DNA of 64,000 nucleotides from Oceanicaulis sp. (GTDB taxonomy: Bacteria > Pseudomonadota > Alphaproteobacteria > Caulobacterales > Maricaulaceae): positions 22,947 to 86,946 of the forward strand of contig JAFIEB010000112.1 of NCBI GenBank assembly GCA_020832735.1, written 5' to 3'. A model generated the notes under the pieces. That model saw only the letters and a list, made by a program, of their open reading frames with translations, had not been told where the DNA came from and ran no database searches. Made by a program: the position numbers and the translations under genes. Below, in pieces: positions 47,088 through 59,185 of the stretch (positions are counted from its first letter, which is position 1; the number at the start of each line of letters is the position of its first letter).

Positions 47088-49643
47088 CTACTCCGCCGGG
47101 CAGATGGCGTCACCCTCATTAGAGGCTAGCCGGGCCGCCTCGACGCTGATCGCCGCCGGCGCGTCCGCGCGCAGGGAGAACGGCTCCTCAACCGCATTTA
47201 TGGTCGTGCCCAGATCACGGAAGCAGGACAGGCGCACCTTGATCTCCCGCCAGCTGCCGGTCTCGGACAGGAAGGGCGTCAGATCAATCTCCGCCTCGCC
47301 CGCGCCGAGCCAGACCTGGCCCTCGGGCGCGCTGTCAGCGCGGTAGCGCACAAGCAGCGCCATCTCGCCATTGGCCTGACGGGTCAGGTCTACCGCCGTG
47401 CCCCAGGCCAGCGCCCTTGCCGGGCCTGTGAAGGTGAGCGAGCGGGCCGATTCCTGAGCCGAACCGTCCACCGTGCGCATCGCGACGTGCCCGCGCGGGC
47501 TTTCACCTGAGGGTGCAAGACCCGGCCGGCTGTCCCCGCCCTCATCGCGCAGCAAGAGCGACCAGGGCGCGATGAAGCGGCCTTCAACGAAATACCGGTC
47601 GGGATTGGCCGCATCGCCGGTGACGCCGGACTCTTCAGACAGCGTGCCCAGCGCCCCGTCATCGTCATAGGTCAGGCCAAACCCGTAGGCGAAGAGCGGA
47701 TCGTAGTCCTCCATGTCCCGGTTCAGGGGCGTCTGCAGCGCATGGCGCGGCCAGGAGAAGGAGAGCGTGCCGGTAAAATCATGCCGCGCCGCGCCGGTTT
47801 CGTCTGCGATCAGCATGTCGGCCACGCCGCCGCCCTCGCTGCCCGGCAGCCACGCAGCCACAAAGGCGTTCGAAGCGTTGATCTCCGGATTGGTCCAGAG
47901 CGGGCGTCCCGAGATGAACACCGACACGGTGGGAATACCCGCTTCCTGCAAGCTGCGCAGCACGCGAAGCGGTTCGGGATCGGCGAAGGCCAGATGGTCA
48001 AGATCGCCCTGGAACTCGGCATAGGGCGTCTCGCCGAACACCACGATGGCGACGTCCGGCGCGTCTTCAAACACGCCGTCAGGGCTCAGCACGGCCGAAC
48101 CGCCCGCTTCGCTGACGGCGGCCTCGATGCCAGCCCAGATGGAGGTGGCGCCGGGAAAATCGGCATTGGTCGTGCCGGTGCCCTGCCAGCTCAGCGTCCA
48201 TCCGCCCGATTGCTGGCCGATATTGTCCGCCGCGCTGCCCGCCACCAGCACACGCGCATCGGGGCGGATGGGCAGGACGCCATCATTTTTCAGCAAGACC
48301 AGCGACTGGCGCACCGCATCGCGGGCCAGCGCCCGGTGCTCGGGCGCGCCGATCAGGTCATAGCGGCCTTCCAGCGGACGCTCGGTTTCAAACAGGCCGG
48401 CGCGGATTTTCACGCGCAATATGCGGCGCACCGCCTCGTCCAGCCGCTCCATGGGGATCACCCCGGAGCGCGCCTGCTCGAGCGTGTTGTAATACAGCGG
48501 CCGCCAGCTATCGGGCGCCATGAACATGTCGATGCCCGCATTGAACGCCTCGGGGCAGCTTTCATTGGTGCAGCCGGGAATCTGGCCGTGGGCGTTCCAG
48601 TCAGAAACCAGAAAGCCCTCAAAGCCCAGCGGGCCGCGCAACACATCGTCCAGAAGCGTGTGATTGCCGGTGATCTTCACCCCGTTCCAGCTGGAGAACG
48701 AGGCCATGACAGTCAGCACACCGGCGTCAATGGTGGCCGGATAGCCCGCATTGTGCACGCGGATCAGCTCTTCCTCGGAGATCGGCGCATCGCCCTGGTC
48801 GACGCCATCCACGGTGCCGCCATCGGCCAGGAAGTGCTTGGCCGAACCGGCGATCCGCCCGACACCCAGCACCTCGCCGGCGCGCAGCTCGCCCTGCAGG
48901 CCCAGCGTGACGGGGCCTGCGTAGCTCGCCACGATTTCCGGATCCTCGCCATAACCCTCATAGGCGCGCCCCCAGCGCAGATCGCGGGGCACGGCCACGG
49001 TGGGTCCAAAGGTCCAGTCCGCGCCGGTGGCGGCGACTTCCAGCGCGGTCACTTCCGCGATCCGGCCCACCAGCTCCGGATTTCGCGCAGCACCCAAGCC
49101 GATATTGTGCGGGAAGATCGTCGCGCCGATAACGTTGTTGTGCCCGTGCACGGCATCAATCCCGAAGATGAGCGGGATGCGCGCGCCCTCGCGGGCTTCC
49201 ACCGCGCCGCGGAAATCACGCGCCAGCTCAACCCAGTCCTCCGCGCTCGCCCAGTTGCGCCCGCCGGGCGCCGAATTGCCGCCCGCCAGGATGGACCCGA
49301 GCGGATAGGTCAGCATGTCTTCAGGGCTGATGGCGGAAATGTCGGCCTGAATGGTCTGGCCGACCTTCTCCTCCAGCGTCATCTGCGCCAGCAACTCATC
49401 AATCAGGGCTTCTGAAGCCGCGTCGGTGATGGCTGCCGGCGTGGCCGCACGCGGCCAGAGATCCGGGTTGGCGCGCGCTTCAGGCGGAAGGTCGACAAGG
49501 ACGCCGCGCGACGGCTCAGCGCTGTCAGCGCCAGCGCCCTGCGCGGTCTGCTGCACCAGCTCGGCAGCAGGCCCCTCGCAGGCTGCAAGCCCTGATACGC
49601 CGAGCAGAGCCGCCAGTGCAGCTGCGTTTCTCAACCCCATCAC
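47088..49643 (-). CDS. Glycoside hydrolase family 3 (exo-beta-glucosidase/xylosidase), lipoprotein
   Basis: GIDAVHGHNNVIGATIFPHNIGLGAARNPEL, GSAKHFLADGGT, FEGFLVSDWNAHGQIPG; signal ...LAAC lipobox; C-terminal galactose-binding-like domain. Confidence 0.93.
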   Translation of the reverse strand: MMGLRNAAALAALLGVSGLAACEGPAAELVQQTAQGAGADSAEPSRGVLVDLPPEARANPDLWPRAATPAAITDAASEALIDELLAQMTLEEKVGQTIQADISAISPEDMLTYPLGSILAGGNSAPGGRNWASAEDWVELARDFRGAVEAREGARIPLIFGIDAVHGHNNVIGATIFPHNIGLGAARNPELVGRIAEVTALEVAATGADWTFGPTVAVPRDLRWGRAYEGYGEDPEIVASYAGPVTLGLQGELRAGEVLGVGRIAGSAKHFLADGGTVDGVDQGDAPISEEELIRVHNAGYPATIDAGVLTVMASFSSWNGVKITGNHTLLDDVLRGPLGFEGFLVSDWNAHGQIPGCTNESCPEAFNAGIDMFMAPDSWRPLYYNTLEQARSGVIPMERLDEAVRRILRVKIRAGLFETERPLEGRYDLIGAPEHRALARDAVRQSLVLLKNDGVLPIRPDARVLVAGSAADNIGQQSGGWTLSWQGTGTTNADFPGATSIWAGIEAAVSEAGGSAVLSPDGVFEDAPDVAIVVFGETPYAEFQGDLDHLAFADPEPLRVLRSLQEAGIPTVSVFISGRPLWTNPEINASNAFVAAWLPGSEGGGVADMLIADETGAARHDFTGTLSFSWPRHALQTPLNRDMEDYDPLFAYGFGLTYDDDGALGTLSEESGVTGDAANPDRYFVEGRFIAPWSLLLRDEGGDSRPGLAPSGESPRGHVAMRTVDGSAQESARSLTFTGPARALAWGTAVDLTRQANGEMALLVRYRADSAPEGQVWLGAGEAEIDLTPFLSETGSWREIKVRLSCFRDLGTTINAVEEPFSLRADAPAAISVEAARLASNEGDAICPAE

Positions 49644-49674
49644 AATTCTCCCTGAATGATTTTATTAGCGGGCC

Positions 49675-50832
49675 TTATGGCCTCGGCGCAGCCGCGATCA
49701 GCGCGTCGGCGATCGCCTGACGCAAGGGTTTGGGCTGGAAGTTCTCATCGTAAGGCGTCGGGCGCTTGGCCACGCCATCCTCGCGCACCCAGTGCTCCTG
49801 ATACCAGGAATACTGGTCGGCCAGGCCCCAGACGAGCAGGTCCTTGGTTTGGGGGTAGGAGAACATCAGGTCGAGATAGCGCCGGCCCAGCTCAGCCACT
49901 TCCCGGTCGCGCGTCTCGATATCGGCGGGCAAATTCTTGTCGTGCACGTCGAATTCGGTGACCGACAGGCTGAGGTCCAGCCCCACCACATCATCCAGGA
50001 ATTCCCGCCAGGTGTCCTCGCGCGCCGTGTCGAACCCGGTGGAGTAGTCATAATTGCCAGAGCCGATATGACCCTGCACGCCGAGGCCATCAATCGGCGC
50101 GCCACGCGCCTTCAGACGCTCCAGGAGACGCAGCACGCCTTCCTGCTGGCGCTCATAGCCAGCCTCCCAGTTCATATAATCGTTATAGAGCAGCTCCGCG
50201 TCCGGATCGGCTTCCCTGGCGATGTGGAAGGCAATGTCAATGACTTCCTCGCCGAGATGGCGCGACAGCGCGGTCTGGCGGAAGCGGCCCGCCTCATCAA
50301 TGGTCTCGTTGACCACGTCCCACGAATAGATGCGGCCGCGATAGCGTTCGACCATCGTGCGGACGTGTTCGGTGAGCATGCGCTCGGCTTCGGTACCCGG
50401 CCGTGAGCCGAAATCGTGATTATTGATCCAGTCAGGGAACCAGTCGGTGTGATGCCACAGCAGGGTATGGCCGCGCATCTCCATGCCGTTCTCTTCGGCG
50501 AAATCCATGATGATATCGGCGCGGTCGAAATCGAAGGTCTGCGCGTCCGGGCGCGCGACATACCATTTCAGCTCGTTTTCATGGACGAGCACGCCGCACT
50601 CGTCGATCAGCAATTGGCGGTATTGCGGATCATGGAACGCCCCAGAGACCGTTCCCGGAGGGCTCACCCCGAGGGCGCTGCCAAAGCGCATCCCCTTGGC
50701 CTGCGCCAGCTCATGCAGGGACGGGCCCCTGTCCTCGCGGGCCATTACAAGTCCCGGCGCGCTCATCGCGGCGAGCCCGCCGGCGCCAAGAGCCAGGGTC
50801 TGTCTGCGCGTCAGCATGATGTCACTCCGCAA
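49675..50832 (-). CDS. GH10 endo-1,4-beta-xylanase
   Basis: RGHTLLWHHTDWFPDWI, SWDVVNETIDE, YNDYMNWEA, GLGVQGHIGSGNY, LSVTEFDVHD; signal MLTRRQTLALGAGGLAA. Confidence 0.95.
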   Translation of the reverse strand: MRSDIMLTRRQTLALGAGGLAAMSAPGLVMAREDRGPSLHELAQAKGMRFGSALGVSPPGTVSGAFHDPQYRQLLIDECGVLVHENELKWYVARPDAQTFDFDRADIIMDFAEENGMEMRGHTLLWHHTDWFPDWINNHDFGSRPGTEAERMLTEHVRTMVERYRGRIYSWDVVNETIDEAGRFRQTALSRHLGEEVIDIAFHIAREADPDAELLYNDYMNWEAGYERQQEGVLRLLERLKARGAPIDGLGVQGHIGSGNYDYSTGFDTAREDTWREFLDDVVGLDLSLSVTEFDVHDKNLPADIETRDREVAELGRRYLDLMFSYPQTKDLLVWGLADQYSWYQEHWVREDGVAKRPTPYDENFQPKPLRQAIADALIAAAPRP

Positions 50833-51157
50833 GCTGCTTCATTTGTGGCGGCGGCCCGCTGTTTCCGCCCGTTTCATCCAGCGCGCCAGGGCGGCCCGCC
50901 GCCTGCGCCTCGCACATGGAGGCTCTCTCAAACGGCGGTCTGGCCGCGTGCTGCTGGATCTCGTCGCGGCGGCGCGCAAGGTGGCCGGTCCCACCTATTG
51001 GCGCGATGATCATGGCGGGCCGGCGTACAGCCATGACGCCTGACCCGGCGGCGCTTATACAAAGTCTCCCGTAGCCTCCAGTCCCCTCCGGCGAAAACAA
51101 GACGGGCGTGCGATCCCAGGCAAGCCTGCAACCACACGCCCGGCAGGAGGAAGAGCG

Positions 51158-54100
51158 TCAGAAACTGGCGCGCAGCACAACCGTGTAGCGCCGGTCGTTC
51201 ATGAACCAGGACCGGGGCGCGGTGAGCAGGTCATCGTTGAGCACCTGGCTGGTGCGCGTGACCTCATTGGTCAGGTTCACACCCTGAACCCCGATCCGAA
51301 CGCTGTCATTGATCGAGTAGAACAGCGAACCGTCGAGCTGGCCGGAGTCTTCCTGGATGATCGGAGCGAACGGCACGATCACGTCACGCACCGTCACCAC
51401 AAACTCTGACCGCCAGGCATAGGCCAGGCGCGCCGACCAGCGTTCACTTTCATAGAACACAGCCAGGTTGGCGGTGTGCTCGGACAGGCCCTGCAGAGGC
51501 AGTCGCGACGTGTCCACATTGGCCACGCGTCCCGCTGCAACATCAGGGTCCGTCGCCGACAGGGTGGACTGGCTGACTCCCGAGGAGTCCACATAGGTGT
51601 AGTTCGCCTGCAGGCCCACAGCGTTAAACGGCTCGGGCAACATGTCGTAAACCTGCTGGTAGGCGATCTCGAAGCCCTTCACCGTGCCGGTCGTGTCGGC
51701 ATTCACCGGGGTGGTCACGACAGATTCGAACGTTGCGCCGTTATTGGTGAACTCCAGCCGCTCGGTGCCGTTCGTGTGGACATCGTGCAAGCGTTTATGG
51801 AACAGCGACAAAGTCAGCGAACCCACCTCGGCGAAATACCATTCCGCAGACAGATCAATATTGTCAGAACGGATCGGCCGGAGCATCGGATTGCCGACAT
51901 TGAACCGTCCCGTCGGCCGGCCATTCACGATATCCTCCTGATTGGTCGACAGGCTGATATTGTAGAAGTTCCGGGTCAGGCCGATGTCCGGCCAGGTGAG
52001 CGCCTGGGAGACGCCAAGTCTGAATTGCCAGCCATTTTCCAGCCGCAGAACAGCGTTGAAACTGGGCAGCCAGAAATCGTCCGTATATGTGGCGTCGTTT
52101 GCAACCAGCGCCCCGTTTGAAAAGGCGCGGGCGTCAGCCCTGACTTGCGGGTCGAGCTGGCAGAAGGTCGACGGGGTTTGCAGCGGATCAGCCGCTTGCG
52201 CAGCACATTCCGCGTCTGAGAGGAAACCCTGCTGGTTGAAGGCCTGCCAGCCGCTGGCCGTACGGTCGAAGCTGACGTACCGAACGCCGAAATTGCCGCT
52301 GAGACTGGCGCCGCCATCAAAGTCCGCACCATAACGCACCATGGCGTAAATCGCATCGGTCTCCTCACGCGACGGATTTATCTCCTGAAGCAGGAAGGGC
52401 GATTCCGCGCCGACGCCGCAGCGCAGGTGCAATGGCTGCCAGTTCTGCGGCTGTCCGCAGGCTGTATCAGGCCGCCAAGCGTCGTTCACGCCGCGCGCGT
52501 AATCGATCATCCGTTGATAATCCTGGACGATGTTGCTGTTCCAGAACAGGCGCGGCTGACCGCCGGTGGGCGAAGGCACTTTGCCGCGCATGAAGTTGTC
52601 GAAGGCGAACGGGCTGTGGAAGTCAGCCAGATCACCAACGCCGGGGACATTGCCGTCAAGCCAGACCGGGCCGCCACTGCCCCACTGTTCAGAGACTACG
52701 CCCCAGTTGTAAGTGGAAAAGCGGGTGGTCTGATTGCGTATGGAGCGCCGGGCGCCAAAACGCACAGACCTCAACCAGCTTGAGTTCTCAAAGGCATAGT
52801 CGGCATCGAACCGGAACGCGTCCAGCGTGCCTTCGCTTTGCTCGATATGGTCCATTGCAGACCGGGTAAACGTCGCCGCCGGCGAACTCAGATCCGTCTG
52901 TCCGGCGTAGTTCGGGCAGTGTTGGGCAGGCGGGGTGCACGGGGTTCCCGGCGCACCCTGATTGGGATCGTTCGGATCGGCGTCCGGCCCCCAGAAACTG
53001 CCCGGGTTATGGAATTGAACGATCGGGATGCTGCTGCCGCGCAGCTCGATCTCGGCATCCTGATAGGTGGAATTCCAGAGTGTGAAATCGAGCACATCCA
53101 CCGTGGATTCTACTCGCTGATAGTCCGCATTGAAGGTCCAGGGACCGTCTGGCGTCCAGCGCAGGTTGAAACCATAATCGGTGGTCACATACTGCTGTTG
53201 CTGGTCCCGGCGGATATTATTGCTCTGCAGCCCCCAGACCGGCGTGCGCTGGGCGCCAAACTGGTCATCGCGCCAACCGGTCGAGTCGCTGGTGATGCGT
53301 CCGGACGTAAACACGCCATCGGAACCAAAGGAGAGTGTCGTGCCCGGAAAGGCGCGCGAATCTCCATTATCGGCCACGTTGTCGGTGGCGATCTCCACCG
53401 CATGCTCGGTCCAGGCCTGCCGGGAGTCAGAACGCAGGAACTGGGCTGTCGCCTCAACGGTCCGGTCCGGACTGCGCCACTGCGCCGCCGCGCCGATGCC
53501 TTCACGCTCACGCTCGAATGTCTGCGAACGGAACGCCGCTCCGCGCGGGAACCACACTTCGCCAACCGGCGTGGAGGCGCCGTCATCAACGACGTCACCA
53601 TTGGAATAGAGCGTGCGAAGGCCGAAGTTGGAAATCTGCTGGCCATCGCTGCGGGCTGTGAGCTGGGAGTTCACATAGTTGAACAGAAAGCCGAACTCGC
53701 CCGAATTGGTGGTCTCCCAGCGGTCGGAGAACAGGACCGAAACCGTCGGGTCCCATTCCTTGGCGAAGTCGCCATAGCTGCCTTCAAGCGTCGCCGCCAG
53801 CATGCGCCCGGCAGAATCGAACGGCACCCGGGTGCGCAGGTTCACGCTGCCCGAGATCCCGCCCTCGATCATGTCGGCGGACTGGTTCTTGAACACGTCC
53901 ACACCGCCGAGAAGCTCGGCAGGCACATCGGAGAAGCTGAGAATTCGCCCGTTATTGGCGCTGAAAGTGTCACGGCCGTTCAACTCCGAGCGCACCCAGG
54001 TCAGGCCGCGCACCACGACACCGCTGCCTTCAATTGAGAAGTGATCAGGATCAACCCCGGCGCGGAACCGGTCGATTGACACGCCCGGGATGCGTTGCAG

Positions 54101-54394
54101 CGCCTCGGTGACCGAACGGTCCGGCAGCGCGCCTATATCCTCGGCCGTGATAGAGTCTACGAAGACTTCAGAGGCCTGCTTGATGTCCTGGGACGTCCGC
54201 AGGCTGGCCCGGAAGCCGGTGACCACGACGACATCCGCCGGTGCGGCCTCTTCGTCCTCGTCATCATTCTCCTGTGCGGCGGCCGGAGCCGACATCATGC
54301 ACACAGCCAGAGCCATGGCTGACACGCCTGACATCAACCTGCCGTGACCCGGCAGGAAGCGCAGCTCACACGTCTCCTCTGATGTTACCTTCAT
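51158..54394 (-). CDS. TonB-dependent outer-membrane receptor
   Basis: [55 protein letters not shown] plug; C-terminal [11 protein letters not shown]. Confidence 0.95.
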   Translation of the reverse strand: MKVTSEETCELRFLPGHGRLMSGVSAMALAVCMMSAPAAAQENDDEDEEAAPADVVVVTGFRASLRTSQDIKQASEVFVDSITAEDIGALPDRSVTEALQRIPGVSIDRFRAGVDPDHFSIEGSGVVVRGLTWVRSELNGRDTFSANNGRILSFSDVPAELLGGVDVFKNQSADMIEGGISGSVNLRTRVPFDSAGRMLAATLEGSYGDFAKEWDPTVSVLFSDRWETTNSGEFGFLFNYVNSQLTARSDGQQISNFGLRTLYSNGDVVDDGASTPVGEVWFPRGAAFRSQTFEREREGIGAAAQWRSPDRTVEATAQFLRSDSRQAWTEHAVEIATDNVADNGDSRAFPGTTLSFGSDGVFTSGRITSDSTGWRDDQFGAQRTPVWGLQSNNIRRDQQQQYVTTDYGFNLRWTPDGPWTFNADYQRVESTVDVLDFTLWNSTYQDAEIELRGSSIPIVQFHNPGSFWGPDADPNDPNQGAPGTPCTPPAQHCPNYAGQTDLSSPAATFTRSAMDHIEQSEGTLDAFRFDADYAFENSSWLRSVRFGARRSIRNQTTRFSTYNWGVVSEQWGSGGPVWLDGNVPGVGDLADFHSPFAFDNFMRGKVPSPTGGQPRLFWNSNIVQDYQRMIDYARGVNDAWRPDTACGQPQNWQPLHLRCGVGAESPFLLQEINPSREETDAIYAMVRYGADFDGGASLSGNFGVRYVSFDRTASGWQAFNQQGFLSDAECAAQAADPLQTPSTFCQLDPQVRADARAFSNGALVANDATYTDDFWLPSFNAVLRLENGWQFRLGVSQALTWPDIGLTRNFYNISLSTNQEDIVNGRPTGRFNVGNPMLRPIRSDNIDLSAEWYFAEVGSLTLSLFHKRLHDVHTNGTERLEFTNNGATFESVVTTPVNADTTGTVKGFEIAYQQVYDMLPEPFNAVGLQANYTYVDSSGVSQSTLSATDPDVAAGRVANVDTSRLPLQGLSEHTANLAVFYESERWSARLAYAWRSEFVVTVRDVIVPFAPIIQEDSGQLDGSLFYSINDSVRIGVQGVNLTNEVTRTSQVLNDDLLTAPRSWFMNDRRYTVVLRASF

Positions 54395-54420
54395 CGGATA
54401 CCCTCCCCTGTTGTATTCTA

Positions 54421-54434
54421 TGTTAGCGCTACCA
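54421..54434. promoter_or_regulatory. LacI/XylR-type operator candidate
   Basis: TGTTAGCGCTACCA (reverse complement TGGTAGCGCTAACA), between the TonB receptor and the tryptophan-halogenase operon. Confidence 0.8.
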
Positions 54435-54652
54435 TTTTGGTTTAGCGCATTTGTTTATTTAGCAACCGCTAGCGCACCTTTCTCAATCAGGCAAGCCCTT
54501 TCGTCCTACAAAATGAAACTGTGCTTTTGGCGCTACAAACCTGCGCTGCCTGTTAACCAGCCAACGTTGACCGTGTCCATTGGGCGTGAATAGGATGAAT
54601 GTCGGCATATCGGCAGGCAACGCATTGTCAGACAAATAAGGCCGGAGCGCCA

Positions 54653-56176
54653 ATGGGATCGCCAGGAAAGCAAGTATCTCGGGTCGTTATCGTCGGCGGC
54701 GGCACGGCCGGCTGGATGGCTGCGTCCGCGCTGTCGCACGGCCTGAAGGGCGCCGGCGTCGCCATCGAACTCATCGAATCGGAGGCGATCGGCACGGTCG
54801 GCGTGGGCGAGTCGACCTTGCCTCATATCCGCTATTTCAACCAGAGCCTCGGTATCGATGAGGCAGGTTTTCTCAAAGAGACAAAGGCCACGATCAAGCT
54901 GGGCATCGAGTTCCGCAACTGGGCCCGCAAGGGGGACAGCTACATCCACCCCTTCGGCGATTACGGACATCCCGGCGACCCTGTGGACTTTCATCACAGC
55001 TGGCTCCGCCTCGGCGGGGCCGCAGCCCTGGGACCGATTGACGACTATTCTCTGCCGATCCGGATGGCCCGGCGCGAACGGTTTGCGCGGCCGTCCAGCG
55101 ACATGGATTCGCTGCTGTCGACATATTCCTACGCCTATCAGTTCGACGCCGCCCTGTACGCGCGCTTCTTGCGCGGCTTCTCCGAAGCGCGCGGGGTAAC
55201 CCGCACCGAGGGGCGGGTCGTGGACGTGGCGCTGGATGGCGAAAGCGGGTTCGTGACCGCCGTCACGCTGGAAAACGGAAAGCGCATCGAAGGCGATCTG
55301 TTCGTCGATTGCTCGGGCTTTCGCGGCCTGATCATCGAACAGGCCCTGAAAGCGGGCTATGAGGACTGGTCGCACTGGCTGCCCTGTGACCGCGCGATCG
55401 CGCTGCCCAGCGCCTCGACCGCCGAATTGCCGCCCTACACCCGCGCCACCGCTCAGGACGCGGGCTGGTGCTGGCGCATCCCGCTGCAGCACCGGGTCGG
55501 CAATGGCCATGTTTACGCCAGCGCCTTCATGGATGACGCGCGCGCCGAGGACCTGCTCATGCAGGCTCTGGAGAACACCGCGCTGGCGCAGCCGAATCGG
55601 TTGCGCTTCCTGGCCGGCAAACGCCGTCAGCAATGGAGCCGCAACTGCGTTGCGATAGGCCTCGCCAGCGGCTTCCTCGAACCGCTGGAGTCGACCTCCA
55701 TCCACCTCATCCAGGTGGCGCTGGGCTATCTGCTGGACTTCTTCCCCACCGGCGCCTGGGACCCGGCCGACGCTGCGGAATTCAACCGCTCCATGAGCAT
55801 GGAATACGAGCGGGTGCGCGACTTCCTGATCCTGCACTATCATGCGACCGAGCGCCGCGACACGCCCTTCTGGGGCTATTGCCGGACCATGGACATCCCG
55901 GACTCGCTGACATGGAAGATGGAGCTGTTTCGCGAACGCGGCGTGCCCACGTCTTATGAATATGGCGTCTTCCTGCCGCCCAGCTGGGTGGCGGTCTATA
56001 TCGGCCAGCGCATACTGCCCCGGCGGTTTGATCCGCTGGCCGGGGCCATTCCGGAAGCGGCCGCACGCGCGCGCTTCGCCCGCCTGAAGGCCGAGATCGA
56101 CGCGCTGGCGGACACTCTGCCCCATCATGGCGAGGCGATCGGCATGACCCGCCCCTCTGTCACCGCGACGGCCTGA
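54653..56176 (+). CDS. Tryptophan halogenase-like flavoprotein 1
   Basis: [37 protein letters not shown] (WxWxIP), [15 protein letters not shown] at 54653 inside ORF 54599..56176. Confidence 0.92.
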   Translation: MGSPGKQVSRVVIVGGGTAGWMAASALSHGLKGAGVAIELIESEAIGTVGVGESTLPHIRYFNQSLGIDEAGFLKETKATIKLGIEFRNWARKGDSYIHPFGDYGHPGDPVDFHHSWLRLGGAAALGPIDDYSLPIRMARRERFARPSSDMDSLLSTYSYAYQFDAALYARFLRGFSEARGVTRTEGRVVDVALDGESGFVTAVTLENGKRIEGDLFVDCSGFRGLIIEQALKAGYEDWSHWLPCDRAIALPSASTAELPPYTRATAQDAGWCWRIPLQHRVGNGHVYASAFMDDARAEDLLMQALENTALAQPNRLRFLAGKRRQQWSRNCVAIGLASGFLEPLESTSIHLIQVALGYLLDFFPTGAWDPADAAEFNRSMSMEYERVRDFLILHYHATERRDTPFWGYCRTMDIPDSLTWKMELFRERGVPTSYEYGVFLPPSWVAVYIGQRILPRRFDPLAGAIPEAAARARFARLKAEIDALADTLPHHGEAIGMTRPSVTATA

Positions 56177-56179
56177 TCG

Positions 56180-57661
56180 ATGAGCGGCGCACCGGGCCAC
56201 ATCCTGATTGCAGGCGGCGGCGTGGCCGGGTGGACTTTCGCGCTGGCCGTTGCGCGCGCGCTGCGCCCGCTGGGCGTGCAAATCAGCGTCGCCGATCCTG
56301 GCGGCGCCGATGAGAGCCTCGGGGCCCACGCCCTCGCACTGTCCACCCTGCCGGGTGTGCGCGACCATCATCACGCGCTGGGACTGGATGATCTGGACGC
56401 GATGCGCGCCGCACGCGGCAGCTTCAAGCTGGGCGAAATCTATACCGGCTGGACGCCCGGTGATGCGGCCATCCTGCCCTTTGGAGAGACGGGCGCCGAT
56501 ATCGGCCCGGTGCGCTTCCACCAGCAATTGATGCGGCTGGGCGCGCATGCAGGCGATCTGGATCTTGCCGCCTTCTCTCTGGCCGGAGAGGCCGCACGCC
56601 TTGGCCGCTTCGCGCCGCCCTCTCCCGATCCGGCCTCCTTTCTGTCCACGCTGGATTACGGCCTGCATCTGGAGACCGAAGGCTATGGGCAGTATCTGCG
56701 CACCGCCGCGCTGAAGGCCGGCGCGCAGCCGATCGACGGCCGGGTGGCGTCAGCGGAACGCGGCGGGGATGGCAGGCTGACCGCGGCCGTCATGGAGGAT
56801 GGCCGCAAACTTCCCGCCGATCTGTTTGTTGACGCCACCGGTGAACGGGCCGCGCTCATCTCCGGCGTGCTGGGCGCGCCTTGGGAAAGCTGGGCGGCGC
56901 CGGGGCTGGACCGGATCGCCGCCGTCATCACCGAAGACAACGCCCCGCCGTTAGCCCTGACCCGCAATGAGGCGATGAGCGCAGGCTGGCGGCGCGATGC
57001 GCCGCTCTACGGGGCGGCGGCTGCCCAGCTCATCTTCTCGTCACGAGACATGGATGACGCCGCTGCGATCAGGCAGCTTGGCGGGACGGCGAGCGTGTCG
57101 GCCTTCAATCCCGGCCGGCGCGCGGCGCCCTGGAGCGCGAACTGTCTCGCCATCGGGGCGGCGGCCTGCCTGCCCGACCCGCTCAGCTGCGCCGAGCAGC
57201 ATCTGGCCGCCAGCGCGGCTCTGCGCTTTCTCAAACTCGTCCCGCACAGCGATGGCGGCGTAGTGGAGGCGCGCGAGTATAACCGGGTGTTTGAAGCCGA
57301 AACCGGGTCGGCGCGTGATTTCGCAGCGCTCTGCTATCTGACACAAACGCGCCAGGACAAAACGTGGAAGACGGCGCGCAGAGCTGACCCCTCACCGGAG
57401 CTGGCCCGCCATATGGCCCTCTACAAAGCCAGGGGCCGGATCCCGCGCAGCGAGGATGGAATCTATGACGAAGCCATGTGGGCGGCGGCCTTCATCGCCA
57501 TGCGCGTCCAGCCGCGCGACCACGACCCGCTGGCCAACGGTCTGGCGGAAGCCGCGCTCAGGCAGCGCTGCGAGCAGATCCGCCATCTGGCCGCCAGTAC
57601 GGCCCGGCGCCTGCCCGAGCACGCCGCCATGCTGGCGCAGGTGCACGGGGCCAGGCTATGA
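56180..57661 (+). CDS. Degenerate tryptophan halogenase-like flavoprotein 2 (lacks WxWxIP and ESTSI motifs)
   Basis: [43 protein letters not shown] replaces WxWxIP and [10 protein letters not shown] replaces [10 protein letters not shown]. Confidence 0.8.
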   Translation: MSGAPGHILIAGGGVAGWTFALAVARALRPLGVQISVADPGGADESLGAHALALSTLPGVRDHHHALGLDDLDAMRAARGSFKLGEIYTGWTPGDAAILPFGETGADIGPVRFHQQLMRLGAHAGDLDLAAFSLAGEAARLGRFAPPSPDPASFLSTLDYGLHLETEGYGQYLRTAALKAGAQPIDGRVASAERGGDGRLTAAVMEDGRKLPADLFVDATGERAALISGVLGAPWESWAAPGLDRIAAVITEDNAPPLALTRNEAMSAGWRRDAPLYGAAAAQLIFSSRDMDDAAAIRQLGGTASVSAFNPGRRAAPWSANCLAIGAAACLPDPLSCAEQHLAASAALRFLKLVPHSDGGVVEAREYNRVFEAETGSARDFAALCYLTQTRQDKTWKTARRADPSPELARHMALYKARGRIPRSEDGIYDEAMWAAAFIAMRVQPRDHDPLANGLAEAALRQRCEQIRHLAASTARRLPEHAAMLAQVHGARL

Positions 57662-59175
57662 CACCGCCGCCCATTCGCGATGTGGTGATTGTCGGCGGCG
57701 GCACGGCCGGCTGGATGGCCGCAGCCGCCCTCTCCCGTCTGATCGCCAACGGCGTCACCCGCATCACGCTCGTGGAATCAGAGGAGATCGGGATTGTGGG
57801 AGTGGGTGAAGCCACCATCCCGCCCATACGGCAGTTCAATGAGGTGCTGGGGATAGACGAGCGCGAATTCCTCAAAGCCACCCAAGGCAGCTACAAGCTG
57901 GGCATCGAGTTCGTGGACTGGACCCGGCCAGGTCATCGCTACATTCACCCGTTCGGCCCGTTCGGCGCGGACATGAACGCGGTCAAATTCCACCAGTACT
58001 GGCTGAAACTGCACAGGTTAGGCAAGGCGACCGATTTCGCCGAATATAATCTGTGCGCCACAGCGGCGTATCAGAACCGGTTTGGCGCCATCGCCGCGCA
58101 ATACCGCTCCCCCCTCACCCAGCTGCACTGGGCCTATCATTTTGACGCCTCGCTCTATGCGCGCTTTTTGCGCCGCTATTCCGAGGCCCGGGGTGTCACG
58201 CGCCAGGAGGGCAAGATCATCCAGGTCCACCAGCGCAGCGAAGACGGCTTTATCGCGAGTGTGGAGCTGGAAAGCGGCCAGCGGATAGAAGGCGAGCTCT
58301 TCATCGATTGCTCGGGCTTCAGGGGCCTCCTGATCGAACAGACCCTCAAGGCCGGCTACGAAGACTGGACCCACTGGCTGCCCTGTGACCGGGCCGTGGC
58401 CGTACCTTGCGCGCATGGAGAGGGCGAGTTCACGCCCTACACCCGCTCCACCGCCAGAGAGGCGGGATGGCAATGGCGCATCCCCCTCCAGCACCGCATC
58501 GGCAATGGCTATGTCTATTCCAGCCAGTTCATCTCTGATGACGAGGCCGCCTCAACCCTCATGGCCAATCTCGACGGCGAGGCGCTGGCCGATCCGCGAC
58601 CGCTGCGCTTTGTCACCGGGCGTCGCAAGAAGGCGTGGGTGAAAAACTGCATCGCGCTGGGGTTGGCCTCGGGCTTCCTTGAACCGCTGGAGTCCACCTC
58701 CATCCACCTCATACAGAGCGGGATCGCGCGGCTACTCGCGCTGTTTCCGGACAGCGGCTTTTCGAACGTGGAGATCGACGAGTACAACCGGCTGACCGAC
58801 CAGCAGATCGCGGCCATCCGCGACTTCATCATCCTGCACTATCACGCCAATGAACGCGCAGGCTCGCCGCTCTGGGATTCCTGCCGTCACATGGACATCC
58901 CCGAAACACTGGCGCGCAAGCTGGCCCTGTTCCGCAATCGGGGGCGGCTCTTCCGCTATGAGGACGAGCTGTTTGCCGAAAGCAGCTGGTATGCGGTTCT
59001 TCTGGGCCAGAACGTCATGCCGCAGGGCCATGACCCGCTGGCCGACGCCGCGCCGGTGGAGGATGCGGCCGCCGCGCTGGAGGAGGTCCGCGCCATGGTG
59101 CGGGGGGCCGCCGCCTCCATGCCGCTGCACGCCGATTTCATCAACCAGCACTGCCGCGCCAGCACGGCCGCCTGA
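57658..59175 (+). CDS. Tryptophan halogenase-like flavoprotein 3
   Basis: [55 protein letters not shown] overlap with upstream gene. Confidence 0.92.
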   Translation: MTPPPIRDVVIVGGGTAGWMAAAALSRLIANGVTRITLVESEEIGIVGVGEATIPPIRQFNEVLGIDEREFLKATQGSYKLGIEFVDWTRPGHRYIHPFGPFGADMNAVKFHQYWLKLHRLGKATDFAEYNLCATAAYQNRFGAIAAQYRSPLTQLHWAYHFDASLYARFLRRYSEARGVTRQEGKIIQVHQRSEDGFIASVELESGQRIEGELFIDCSGFRGLLIEQTLKAGYEDWTHWLPCDRAVAVPCAHGEGEFTPYTRSTAREAGWQWRIPLQHRIGNGYVYSSQFISDDEAASTLMANLDGEALADPRPLRFVTGRRKKAWVKNCIALGLASGFLEPLESTSIHLIQSGIARLLALFPDSGFSNVEIDEYNRLTDQQIAAIRDFIILHYHANERAGSPLWDSCRHMDIPETLARKLALFRNRGRLFRYEDELFAESSWYAVLLGQNVMPQGHDPLADAAPVEDAAAALEEVRAMVRGAAASMPLHADFINQHCRASTAA

Positions 59176-59185
59176 GGGGAAGACA

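Noticed and set aside
46721-47129. Overlapping short ORFs (81 and 129 aa) in the palindrome cluster
   Set aside because: Translations of repetitive GC palindromes (PTGGGPGWGH, PTPTLPSRGG), a typical spurious product.
47742-49415. 557-aa plus-strand ORF
   Set aside because: Antisense to the GH3 gene; no motifs.
52838-54037. 399-aa plus-strand ORF
   Set aside because: Antisense to the TonB receptor; no motifs.
54533-56668. 711-aa minus-strand ORF
   Set aside because: Antisense shadow of halogenases 1 and 2, which have clear FAD and halogenase motifs; no recognisable domain.
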